Shown here: positions 8,152 through 15,067 of the stretch, piece by piece
Layout of the letters: the number at the start of each line of letters is the position of its first letter
Numbering within the stretch: the stretch's first letter is position 1
Origin: Candidatus Saccharibacteria bacterium UBA6039
Lineage (GTDB): Bacteria; Patescibacteriota; Saccharimonadia; Saccharimonadales; Saccharimonadaceae
DNA: 27,623 nt
Direction: 5' to 3'
NCBI GenBank assembly: GCA_002427805.1
Contig: DIZB01000005.1
Coordinates: forward strand, 1 to 27,623
Made by a program: the position numbers and the translations under genes
The notes under the pieces: model-generated
The model's database searches: none
The model's input: the letters and a program-made list of their open reading frames with translations, nothing else
What the model was told of the DNA's origin: nothing

Positions 8152-9001
8152 CCGTACTTGAAAGTATCGATTGAGCTTTTACGTTGTTGAGAACTGGCCA
8201 CTCTCGCTTATCTTTAATCAAAACAGTTCTATCGACAGTGAGACGATATAATGACGAAATATCAGATAATCTGCTCACTGGATTATTAGCTTTCACAGAA
8301 AGAACGTGCTGTATCCTCCTATTTTCTCTTTTGACTTTTAGCTCAATATCTCGATTTGATAGGTATAAATTTTCGTAGAAAGAAGGAACATCTCGCAATG
8401 GGTCAAGTCTTGATGACGTGATCTGTGTGATGCTTGGATCATCGGTTCTATAGTAGTCCGTAATCGATCGTGTTTTTGCGTTTTTCACAAGATATGCGGC
8501 TAGTAACTTCGTTATATCACTATCCTCAAATGCTCGATCCTGAATTGTTTCGAATATGCCAGAGCCGGGGATAAGTGTCTCGAGATCCGTTAATACATTA
8601 AGTTTGTCGAGCTGTGTAATGCCGGGACCATCAGCACTAATTTCGTGTTTTTCCCATAAATCTCCACCCGGTATGTGAAAATATCGAACTTTATCGCCCT
8701 GTATCTTTAAGACACGAATTTCAGCCGAGTGCGCGATTCCCTTACCGGGATCGTCGGATGTTGAGTAATTAATTGACATTTGAGCAGGACTTCTCTCTCC
8801 TCTAATAAGAGCGGGAAGTGCGATACGAGCAAGCGTGACGTCGGTTTGAGATGGAGTCGATTGGGCTTCTTTGTATTCAGCCGCGGTATCTAGAAGTCTG
8901 TCACTGAGTTCGTCTTCTTCGGCCACAGGTAATTTAAGGTCTTTTTCTGAAGACCTCGGTGCACCGTATGAAAGTTGCTCTGCATCAAACCAATCGGACA
9001 T
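8126..9001 (-). CDS. Unrecognised hypothetical protein (291 aa)
   Basis: A 291-residue soluble protein with no signal peptide, membrane segment or motif I recognise. The first 60 residues are acidic and probably disordered (AEEDELSDRLLDTAAEYKEA). The middle has strands (IRVLKIQGDKVRYFHIPGG). The C-terminal half is helical and basic (RDIELKVKRENRRIQHVLSV). ATG 9001 (MSDWFDAEQL) is chosen over ATG 9010 because TATAAT directly abuts 9010, so that codon would lie upstream of any transcript. The strand is opposite to both neighbours and the base composition looks more AT-rich by eye than alaS or the FtsA-like gene, which hints at insertion into an otherwise collinear cluster. The 3' end may be frameshifted (see the 8011-8151 entry). 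Confidence 0.7.
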   Translation of the reverse strand: MSDWFDAEQLSYGAPRSSEKDLKLPVAEEDELSDRLLDTAAEYKEAQSTPSQTDVTLARIALPALIRGERSPAQMSINYSTSDDPGKGIAHSAEIRVLKIQGDKVRYFHIPGGDLWEKHEISADGPGITQLDKLNVLTDLETLIPGSGIFETIQDRAFEDSDITKLLAAYLVKNAKTRSITDYYRTDDPSITQITSSRLDPLRDVPSFYENLYLSNRDIELKVKRENRRIQHVLSVKANNPVSRLSDISSLYRLTVDRTVLIKDKREWPVLNNVKAQSILSSTDGIFRSNT

Positions 9002-9016
9002 TATATACATATTATA
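9002..9016 (-). promoter_or_regulatory. -10 element of the 291-aa gene (leaderless)
   Basis: On the minus strand TATAAT occupies 9016-9011, exactly 9 nt before ATG 9001. This fixes the start codon and predicts a leader of 0-3 nt. Confidence 0.55.
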
Positions 9017-9067
9017 GCATAATTAATATAAAAACTCAATACTCTGGGACCATAAGCACCTTTAGTA

Positions 9068-9082
9068 TATAATGGTACGCAA
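9068..9082 (+). promoter_or_regulatory. -10 element of the FtsA-like gene (leaderless)
   Basis: TATAAT at 9068-9073, 9 nt before ATG 9083. It mirrors the divergent promoter of the minus-strand gene in the same 81-nt intergenic space. The -35 region is weak. Confidence 0.55.
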
Positions 9083-10348
9083 ATGGTATTTGAAAAACTA
9101 CGAGCCAGCCGTAAAAATAACGTCAATAACGACTATATTGTTGCGCTTGATATTGGAACCGAATTTGTAAAGGTTCTAATTGCCAAACTCGACGGCGAAG
9201 TGCTTGATATTGTGGGCGTTGGCCGCGCCCGTCAAGAGGTGAGTGATATGAACTCTGGTGCGATTGCTGATATTGCCGGTGTTGTTCGTAACTGTGAAGA
9301 TGCGCTCTCTCAGGCTGAAGAGCAAGCCGGGCTGCAGGCAAAACGCGTCGTGATTGGTATTGCTGGTGAGCTGGTAAAAGGTGTGACAAATACTATTCGT
9401 TACCGTCGTCCACAGCCAGATCGCCCGCTCGACACTGCCGAAATGGAATTTATCATCGAAAAAGTGCAGGAACGTGCTCAAAACAAAGCCCAAAAAGAGA
9501 TCGCACTTGAAACGGGCAATGATGAAGTTGAAGTAAAACTCGTTAACAGTGCTCTTGTGGGTATTCATATTGACGGCTACAAAGTAAGTAACCCTATCGG
9601 TTTTCAGGGGCGAGATGTTGCTGTACAAATCTACACGGCTTTTGCACCAATGGTGCATATTGGTGCCTTGGAACGCGTAGCCGATGAGCTTTCGCTCGAA
9701 CTTTTGGCGGTTGCGGCTGAACCATTCGCAGTGAGTCGCAGTGTGCTTGGTAATGATGCCAGTAGCAGCTTTACGGCAATCCTTGCCGACGTTGGTGGTG
9801 GTACGACAGATATCGCAGTCGTAAACGATGGTGGCGTTGAGGGTACGAAGATGTTTGGTATCGGTGGCCGTAGTTTTACACGTACAATCGCAAGTGAAAT
9901 GGACTTATCATACACCGATGCTGAAAAACTGAAGGTTAATATTGATCACAGCCAAATTAAACCAAGTGTAGCGAGAGACGTAAACGAAGCAATCGATAAA
10001 ACGCTTGAAGTGTGGGTGGCTGGTGTAGAACTTGCCCTTAGTGAATTTGATTCTGTCGATCACTTACCAAACCGCATTCTCCTTTGTGGTGGTGGCGCGA
10101 GCTTGAAAAAGATTGTTGAGGCGCTTGAAAAGTCTGAATGGCACAAAGACTTACCATTTACGAAAAAGCCAACGGTACACTATATTCAGCCGTCAGAAGT
10201 GCTTGGAATTACCGACACAACGGGCGCTGTAACGGATCATACGTTTATTACCGCCATGGGACTTCTACGGGTTGGCTATGATACAATGATCGGTAGTGGA
10301 GATCAGGATACGATCAAGGAAAAACTTAATCGGATCCTTCGAATTTAG
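9083..10348 (+). CDS. FtsA/PilM-family actin-like ATPase
   Basis: A 421-aa actin-fold protein. Phosphate-1 motif DIGTEFVKVLI (residues 22-32) is followed by an FtsA-type 1C/SHS2 region (VSDMNSGAIADIAGVVRNCEDAL...AEEQAG). Phosphate-2 is ADVGGGTTDIAVV (about 235) and the adenosine motif is ILLCGGGASLKKI (about 335). The last residues (DTIKEKLNRILRI) form a basic amphipathic helix like the FtsA membrane-targeting tail. This favours FtsA-like over PilM. FtsA links FtsZ to the membrane at division; PilM acts in type IV pilus assembly. The next gene, 2 nt downstream, is a single-pass membrane protein with no PilN/O features. ATG is supported by a -10 box 9 nt upstream. Family is certain, exact role is not. 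Confidence 0.9.
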   Translation: MVFEKLRASRKNNVNNDYIVALDIGTEFVKVLIAKLDGEVLDIVGVGRARQEVSDMNSGAIADIAGVVRNCEDALSQAEEQAGLQAKRVVIGIAGELVKGVTNTIRYRRPQPDRPLDTAEMEFIIEKVQERAQNKAQKEIALETGNDEVEVKLVNSALVGIHIDGYKVSNPIGFQGRDVAVQIYTAFAPMVHIGALERVADELSLELLAVAAEPFAVSRSVLGNDASSSFTAILADVGGGTTDIAVVNDGGVEGTKMFGIGGRSFTRTIASEMDLSYTDAEKLKVNIDHSQIKPSVARDVNEAIDKTLEVWVAGVELALSEFDSVDHLPNRILLCGGGASLKKIVEALEKSEWHKDLPFTKKPTVHYIQPSEVLGITDTTGAVTDHTFITAMGLLRVGYDTMIGSGDQDTIKEKLNRILRI

Positions 10349-10350
10349 CT

Positions 10351-12000
10351 ATGAATAAAGACGTTATTTACATCGATGTCGAAGACGATATTACGGCTAT
10401 TATTGGCAAAATTAAAGCTAGTAGTGAAAAAATCGTCGCGCTTGTACCACCAAAACGTGTTGGCATTCTTCAAAGTGCTGTGAATCTGCGTTTGCTCGAC
10501 CGCATGGCAAGCAACAGCCATAAAAAACTTGTTATTATTACAAATAATCCAGCTCTTGCTGGCTTGACTGCTGCAGCTGGTATTCCGATAGCCAAGAATC
10601 TTCAGACTAAGCCTGAGATTGCTGAAATCGCGGCTCTTAGCGTCGATGATGCGGATGATATTATTGATGGTTCGAAACTTCCCATTGGCGAGCTAGAAAA
10701 AACGGCTGATCTTGTAAAGGTGAAAGACGCATCCGTAGATGATGCAATTGATACGATTGACATTGATAATACGGCGGTCTCAACTGCTGCTGTAGGTGCT
10801 GCGGCGGTTAAAAGTTCGCGCAACAGTAGCAAAAAATCAGGTATCAAAGTACCTAATTTTAACGCGTTTCGTAAGCGACTTTTTCTTGGCATACTTGGTT
10901 TTATCTTGCTGGTTGCCTTTATTATTTGGGCAAATGTCGCGGCACCTGGTGCTACGATTGTTATTACTGCAAAAACAAATGCAGCTCCAATTAGCACGAC
11001 GGTGATGCTTAGTGGTGCGACGCCAACTGATGTAAGTAAGGGCACTATTCAAACAGTAACGCAGACGCTCAAAAAAGACATGAGTGTTAAGTTTACCCCG
11101 ACGGGTCAGCAGGATCTAGGGGCAAAAGCAACAGGGACTATGACGCTGACAGGAAATTCATTATCAGGTGAAGATATTGTCGTGCCAGCTGGTACGAAGT
11201 TTACGAGTGCGGATAACCACGTCTTTACGAGCAATGCTGCCGTAACCGTAAAGGCGACATATCTAAAAGGTGGTCCTGTGTATGATACGGAACAAGTCGG
11301 AGTTACTGCTGTAGCTCCTGGACCTGATTATAATTTAGCTAGCCAGTCGTATCAGAGCGACCAGAGCGGCTATAGCGCACACGGCAGTGCGATGGCTGGA
11401 GGTACGACAAATATTCAGACAGTTGTTTCTGCGAGTGATATTGCAACCGCAACAACCGCACTCAACAGTCTTTCAACGGACGATGACAAGAAAGCGCTCA
11501 TCGCTCAGTTCGTAAATGGTGAGTCGGTTATTACGGATAGTTTCAACGTTGCACGTGCAACACCAGTTTCAAGCCCTGCTGTTGGCGCACAGGCAAGTGG
11601 ACAGGCAACACTAACGAGCACCTTCACCTACACGATTATCGGCGTTCCAAAGTCTGATATCGAACTATTTTTGAAGGATGCGCTTAACAAGCAGTTGAGT
11701 GGCACAACCGACCAGCGTATATACGATGATGGAATCAACAAAGCAGTGCTTGCGGGCTATAACGTCTCCGGAACAACCGCAACTATTAATATTGCCGCGA
11801 GTGGTCAAATCGGTCCAAATATCAATACCGATGACATTAAAAAGCAATCTAAGGGCAAAAAATCTGGCGAAGTGCAGGCAAACATCAGCAGCATTTCTGG
11901 TGTCAGTAACGTACAGGTAAACTTCTCTTACTTCTGGGTCACAACGGTGCCAAATGATACCACCAAAGTTGATGTTCAGTTCAAGTTGACTAATGGCTAA
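10351..12000 (+). CDS. Membrane-anchored baseplate-J-like protein (549 aa)
   Basis: The N-terminal cytoplasmic domain (about 1-100) looks Rossmann-like, with alternating strands and helices (KIVALVPPKRVGILQSAVNL, KLVIITNNPALAGL). An acidic Asp-rich linker follows (98-145: DDADDIID, DDAIDTIDID), then a basic stretch and one membrane segment at about 176-195. The large extracytoplasmic part (200-549) is Thr/Ser-rich and beta-rich. It holds a baseplate J/gp47-like region: ATGTMTL, IVVPAGTKFTSADNHVFTS, then a VTAVAPGPDYNL segment. It begins 2 nt after the FtsA-like gene, so the two probably act together, one sensing or assembling inside and one projecting outward. The function is unknown; phage origin is unlikely as no other tail genes are nearby. 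Confidence 0.8.
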   Translation: MNKDVIYIDVEDDITAIIGKIKASSEKIVALVPPKRVGILQSAVNLRLLDRMASNSHKKLVIITNNPALAGLTAAAGIPIAKNLQTKPEIAEIAALSVDDADDIIDGSKLPIGELEKTADLVKVKDASVDDAIDTIDIDNTAVSTAAVGAAAVKSSRNSSKKSGIKVPNFNAFRKRLFLGILGFILLVAFIIWANVAAPGATIVITAKTNAAPISTTVMLSGATPTDVSKGTIQTVTQTLKKDMSVKFTPTGQQDLGAKATGTMTLTGNSLSGEDIVVPAGTKFTSADNHVFTSNAAVTVKATYLKGGPVYDTEQVGVTAVAPGPDYNLASQSYQSDQSGYSAHGSAMAGGTTNIQTVVSASDIATATTALNSLSTDDDKKALIAQFVNGESVITDSFNVARATPVSSPAVGAQASGQATLTSTFTYTIIGVPKSDIELFLKDALNKQLSGTTDQRIYDDGINKAVLAGYNVSGTTATINIAASGQIGPNINTDDIKKQSKGKKSGEVQANISSISGVSNVQVNFSYFWVTTVPNDTTKVDVQFKLTNG

Positions 12001-12403
12001 TACTCACTCAATCGTCGCACTGGATGTGGGAGAGAGGCGTATAGGCGTAGCTGTTGCTGATACGGCAGTTCGAATCGCCGTTGCTTATGACACGATTGAG
12101 GTTGATGGTAGCGAGCTAGAAGCAATTGCCAGAATTGTTATTAGTGAACACGCTGATACGCTCGTGATCGGTTTTCCTCGTAATCAGGCCGGCGAACCAA
12201 CTGCGCAAACAGAGTTTGTTGTTGCCTTTTCGGAGAAGTTAAAAGATGTGGCTGAGAATATTGTATTCCAGGATGAATCACTCACGAGCGTTTTAGCTGA
12301 GCAACGTCTCAAGAGCTATAAAAAACCGTACACAAAAGACGATATTGATGCTCAAGCGGCTGCAATTATCCTGCAAGATTACCTTGAGTTGCACTATGCA
12401 TGA
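11993..12403 (+). CDS. ruvX: RuvX/YqgF-type pre-16S rRNA nuclease / Holliday-junction resolvase homologue
   Basis: A 136-aa RNase H-fold protein of the YqgF family. The metal-binding motifs are LDVGERRIGVAVAD (residues 9-22), IGFPRNQAGEP (about 58-68), the DESLTS motif, and the C-terminal IDAQAAAIILQDYL. Family members process the 5' end of 16S rRNA; a recombination role has also been proposed. It overlaps the preceding gene by 8 nt and mltG by 8 nt, implying coupled translation. ruvX followed by mltG is a common bacterial arrangement. Length is normal. Confidence 0.94.
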   Translation: MANTHSIVALDVGERRIGVAVADTAVRIAVAYDTIEVDGSELEAIARIVISEHADTLVIGFPRNQAGEPTAQTEFVVAFSEKLKDVAENIVFQDESLTSVLAEQRLKSYKKPYTKDDIDAQAAAIILQDYLELHYA

Positions 12404-13550
12404 TATTATCCCAACTCGACCTAAGAAGACCGAACCTCCAAAACCGGCCATTGCTACGCCTGTAAGTGACGCATCGCAGCCAATGCTTGTTATTGATCAT
12501 GCACCCACGCCAATTATCGATCCTATAAAGAAAAAACGTAAAAAATCAATTATATTGATCACCAGCATTTTTATTGGAGCCCTTATTCTAATCGCTGCCG
12601 TTTTAACCGTTTTTTATAATATAAATCTTCAAGCGAGAGGGGGTACCTTGCAACAGTTAATTAAAGTTTCGATAAAACCAGGTACAACCCCAAGTCAAAT
12701 CGGGCAGCTACTACAGGACAATGGCGTGATTAAAAGTTCATTCGCTTTCGATACGTATACGCGACTTTCCGGAACACACAATAAACTGCAGGCAGGTACC
12801 TACAGACTATCGCCGGCAGAGACAGTACCGCAAATTGTTGATCACCTTGTAAAGGGGAGAGTTGATCAGTTCTCTATTAGATTTTTACCTGGTGCAACGC
12901 TCAAACAAGATAGGCAAGTGTTGCTTGATGCTGGATTCTCGGCGAGTAATGTAGATACGGGTTTGAGTGCGACATATGACACACCTCTCTTCGCCACGAA
13001 GCCTGCTGGGACGGACCTTGAGGGCTATATATATGGCGAAACCTATAATTTTAACAGCGGGGTAACGGTTCGAGATATATTGCAGCGTAGTTTTGACCAG
13101 TTTGAATCAGTCGTGGTAGACAATAACCTTGTGGATGGTTTTACGAAGCAGGGTCTTAGCTTATATCAAGGCATCACGCTTGCATCCATTATTCAGCGTG
13201 AGGTTCATGACCCTAGTGACCAAAAGCAGGTTGCCCAGATTTTCTACAAACGTCTCTCGATTGGTGTGCCGCTAGGCTCCGACGTCACGTATATCTATGC
13301 AGCGGATAAATTGGGTGTTACGGCTACGCCAACACTCGACTCACCTTACAATACGCGTATCAATGCCGGGCTCCCTCCAGGACCAATTGCAGCACCTGGC
13401 CTGACAGCGCTTCAGGCGGTAGCCTCACCTGCAAATGGTAACTATTTGTTCTTCCTCAGCGGAGACGATGGTATCACCTACTACGCGGCTACAGACGCTG
13501 AACATCAGGCAAATATTGCTGCACATTGCCAGATAAAATGTAGTCAATAA
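12396..13550 (+). CDS. mltG: Endolytic murein transglycosylase MltG
   Basis: It cleaves nascent glycan strands in the cell wall at the membrane. At 384 aa it has a cytoplasmic Pro-rich N-tail (to about 45), one membrane segment (ILITSIFIGALILIAAVLTVFY, about 52-73), a LysM-like region (IKPGTTPSQIGQLLQDNGVI), then the YceG catalytic domain. Its key motifs are EGYIYGETYNF, ASIIQREV with catalytic Glu E269, VAQIFYKRLSIGVPLGSDVTYIY, and NTRINAGLPPGPIAAPG. The C-terminus has YAATDAEHQANI. ATG 12396 is chosen because the frame further upstream lies inside ruvX; the 8-nt overlap suggests coupling. Downstream it ends 17 nt before an unrelated promoter. Confidence 0.95.
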   Translation: MHDIIPTRPKKTEPPKPAIATPVSDASQPMLVIDHAPTPIIDPIKKKRKKSIILITSIFIGALILIAAVLTVFYNINLQARGGTLQQLIKVSIKPGTTPSQIGQLLQDNGVIKSSFAFDTYTRLSGTHNKLQAGTYRLSPAETVPQIVDHLVKGRVDQFSIRFLPGATLKQDRQVLLDAGFSASNVDTGLSATYDTPLFATKPAGTDLEGYIYGETYNFNSGVTVRDILQRSFDQFESVVVDNNLVDGFTKQGLSLYQGITLASIIQREVHDPSDQKQVAQIFYKRLSIGVPLGSDVTYIYAADKLGVTATPTLDSPYNTRINAGLPPGPIAAPGLTALQAVASPANGNYLFFLSGDDGITYYAATDAEHQANIAAHCQIKCSQ

Positions 13551-13567
13551 ATATCTTAGGAAATAAA

Positions 13568-13596
13568 TTGACACAAAAAGCAATACTTGCTACACT
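13568..13596 (+). promoter_or_regulatory. Strong promoter for the small ORF and LysM-CHAP gene
   Basis: A perfect TTGACA (13568-13573), a 17-nt spacer, and TACACT (13591-13596) with an extended TGC just before it. Transcription would start at about 13603, leaving about 240 nt before the LysM-CHAP start. This is the only protein-gene promoter in the window with both a consensus -35 box and a long leader. Confidence 0.7.
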
Positions 13597-13672
13597 AATA
13601 TAAGCACATTTGTGATTCCTACTACTGTTTGTTTTAAAAACCAAGCGGCAGGGCGGGAAGCCAGGATGACAA

Positions 13673-13831
13673 ATGAGCCTACCAGAAATGTCGCACGGGT
13701 ACCGAAAAAAGAACTATTCAAAAGCAATAATAACTAATGAAAACGGTCGACACGTACCCCGTTCTAAGCGAGAAGAAAGACATATTAAGGTAGACGCCCT
13801 TGTAGTAATACAGGCGGCAGGAGAACGATAA
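13673..13831 (+). CDS. Candidate 52-aa basic protein upstream of the LysM-CHAP hydrolase
   Basis: An uninterrupted frame from ATG 13673 to TAA 13829-13831 encodes 52 residues: MSLPEMSHGYRKKNYSKAI, then a basic central part (HVPRSKREERHIKVDA), ending VVIQAAGER. AGGA at 13663-13666 lies 6 nt before the ATG, a normal Shine-Dalgarno. An internal ATG at 13688 is possible. The stop is 14 nt before the hydrolase ATG, and the best ribosome-binding sequence in front of the hydrolase lies inside this ORF, which suggests coupling. I recognise no family. It occupies most of what would otherwise be a long untranslated leader, and an untranslated regulatory leader remains the alternative. Confidence 0.45.
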   Translation: MSLPEMSHGYRKKNYSKAIITNENGRHVPRSKREERHIKVDALVVIQAAGER

Positions 13832-13845
13832 TTCGTAATCAGATC

Positions 13846-15000
13846 ATGAAGAGCATTAGCTCTGGATCAACTGTCGCATTAAGACAGCAGGTACTTTCTA
13901 CCCGTCGCAAGCATGCGAAGGGCGCACCAAAAGCCTCAGTAGTCGCAATTTATGCAGGTATTTTTGCCCTCATCGTTGCCGTCGTGTCAATCGGTTACCA
14001 TGCTCCTCAAAAGAGTAGTGCAGTTGCCGATTCTAGTAGTCTCCTGACATCTACTGTTAGTGGGCAGACTTCTGTTGATCAAGTACTTGCCACTGATATC
14101 GCATCAAATGTCGCGAAATCGACAAATCTTTCGATTGCCCCAAACATTGCCAACTTTGCCGTGTCGACACAAATTCAGGCTGAGCTTCCACAAACGAGTG
14201 ATACGGTTATCTCAAAACCTGCAATCGTTCAACCAGATGCCAACAATCGTACAATTGTGAGTTATGTGGCGCAGGCTGGTGATACAGTAACTTCACTTTC
14301 AATTCATTACGGTATTACCCAAGACACAATTAAATGGGCAAATAACCTCACAACAGATGCGATTGCACCAGGAAAGACGCTTATTATCCTCCCTATCGAT
14401 GGTGTCCTGTACACTGTTAAGGCTGGTGATACGCTTGCGTCAATTTCGAGTAAGTATGGAGTTGACCCATCACGTGTGACGCTTTATAACGACCTTGATG
14501 TCACTGGTATTGTCGTTGGCAATAAGATTATTCTGCCAGGTGGGATTCTTCCTAACACTGAACGCCCTGGCTACGTTGCACCTATTCAGTATTATACGAA
14601 CAATTTTGTCGACTACTCAGGTGGTGATGTTAAATTCTTAGGATACTTCTATGGTCCAGTTGTTGCTGGCAATACAGCCACGCCAGGGCAATGTACTTGG
14701 TACGTCTGGGACCACCGAGTTAAGATGGGCTACCGTATGCCAGCTGGTGCTGTGCTAGGTAATGCGTCTGATTGGGCATACACGCTCGGTCGCCTTGGTT
14801 ATAGTGTGAATCGTGGTCATCCATCTGTTGGCGCAATTATGCAAAATGGCGGTGGCGCCGGACACGTGGCGTTTGTTGAAGGTATTGCCGACAACGGTGA
14901 CGTGACAGTGACCGAGATGAACTACGGGTATCGTTCATTTATGGTGGACCAGCGAATTATCTCCGCCGGTCAAGCAGTTAACTATACTTACATTCAATAG
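13846..15000 (+). CDS. LysM-LysM-CHAP peptidoglycan hydrolase
   Basis: A 384-aa secreted or membrane-anchored cell-wall enzyme. A basic N-tail precedes one hydrophobic segment (VVAIYAGIFALIVAVVSIGY, about 32-51). A Ser/Thr-rich linker leads to LysM 1 (about 137-184, VAQAGDTVTSLSIHYGI) and LysM 2 (about 188-232, YTVKAGDTLASISSKYGV). The C-terminal CHAP amidase/endopeptidase domain (about 275-384) has catalytic Cys C283 in GQCTWYVWD, His H340 in GHVAFVE, and the E/N residues in VTEMNYGY. LysM binds glycan and CHAP cuts peptide cross-links or amide bonds. The start is odd: AGGAG (13819-13823) is 22 nt before ATG 13846, too far for a normal ribosome site, while a non-standard in-frame ATT at 13831 has 7-nt spacing. 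ATG is kept by convention. Confidence 0.93.
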   Translation: MKSISSGSTVALRQQVLSTRRKHAKGAPKASVVAIYAGIFALIVAVVSIGYHAPQKSSAVADSSSLLTSTVSGQTSVDQVLATDIASNVAKSTNLSIAPNIANFAVSTQIQAELPQTSDTVISKPAIVQPDANNRTIVSYVAQAGDTVTSLSIHYGITQDTIKWANNLTTDAIAPGKTLIILPIDGVLYTVKAGDTLASISSKYGVDPSRVTLYNDLDVTGIVVGNKIILPGGILPNTERPGYVAPIQYYTNNFVDYSGGDVKFLGYFYGPVVAGNTATPGQCTWYVWDHRVKMGYRMPAGAVLGNASDWAYTLGRLGYSVNRGHPSVGAIMQNGGGAGHVAFVEGIADNGDVTVTEMNYGYRSFMVDQRIISAGQAVNYTYIQ

Positions 15001-15021
15001 GACGCGCCCATAGCAGTATTG

Positions 15022-15050
15022 ATCGCCCCTGTTAATTCGGGGGCGATTTT
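15022..15050 (+). terminator. Rho-independent terminator after the LysM-CHAP gene
   Basis: The stem ATCGCCCCTG (15022-15031) pairs with CGGGGGCGAT (15038-15047), including one G-U, around the loop TTAATT, and is followed by a T run to 15050. The obgE -10 box starts 3 nt later. Confidence 0.8.
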
Positions 15051-15052
15051 GC

Positions 15053-15067
15053 TATACTAGCCGTAGT
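15053..15067 (+). promoter_or_regulatory. obgE -10 element (leaderless)
   Basis: TATACT at 15053-15058, 9 nt before ATG 15068, immediately after the terminator T run. There is no Shine-Dalgarno before the ATG. Confidence 0.55.

Noticed and set aside
9002..9010. ATG 9010 as start of the 291-aa gene
   Set aside because: The -10 TATAAT ends at the base next to it, so this codon would be upstream of the transcript start.
12345..12395. Upstream ATG for mltG giving 401 aa
   Set aside because: The added 17 codons lie inside ruvX and look like frame shadow; ATG 12396 gives the normal 8-nt overlap and a typical N-tail.
13603..13845. c-di-AMP (ydaO) or cobalamin riboswitch ahead of the LysM-CHAP gene
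   Set aside because: The context fits a c-di-AMP switch and a GCCAGGAUGAC string recalls a B12 box, but conserved cores and their order are absent, and most of the stretch is an open small ORF.
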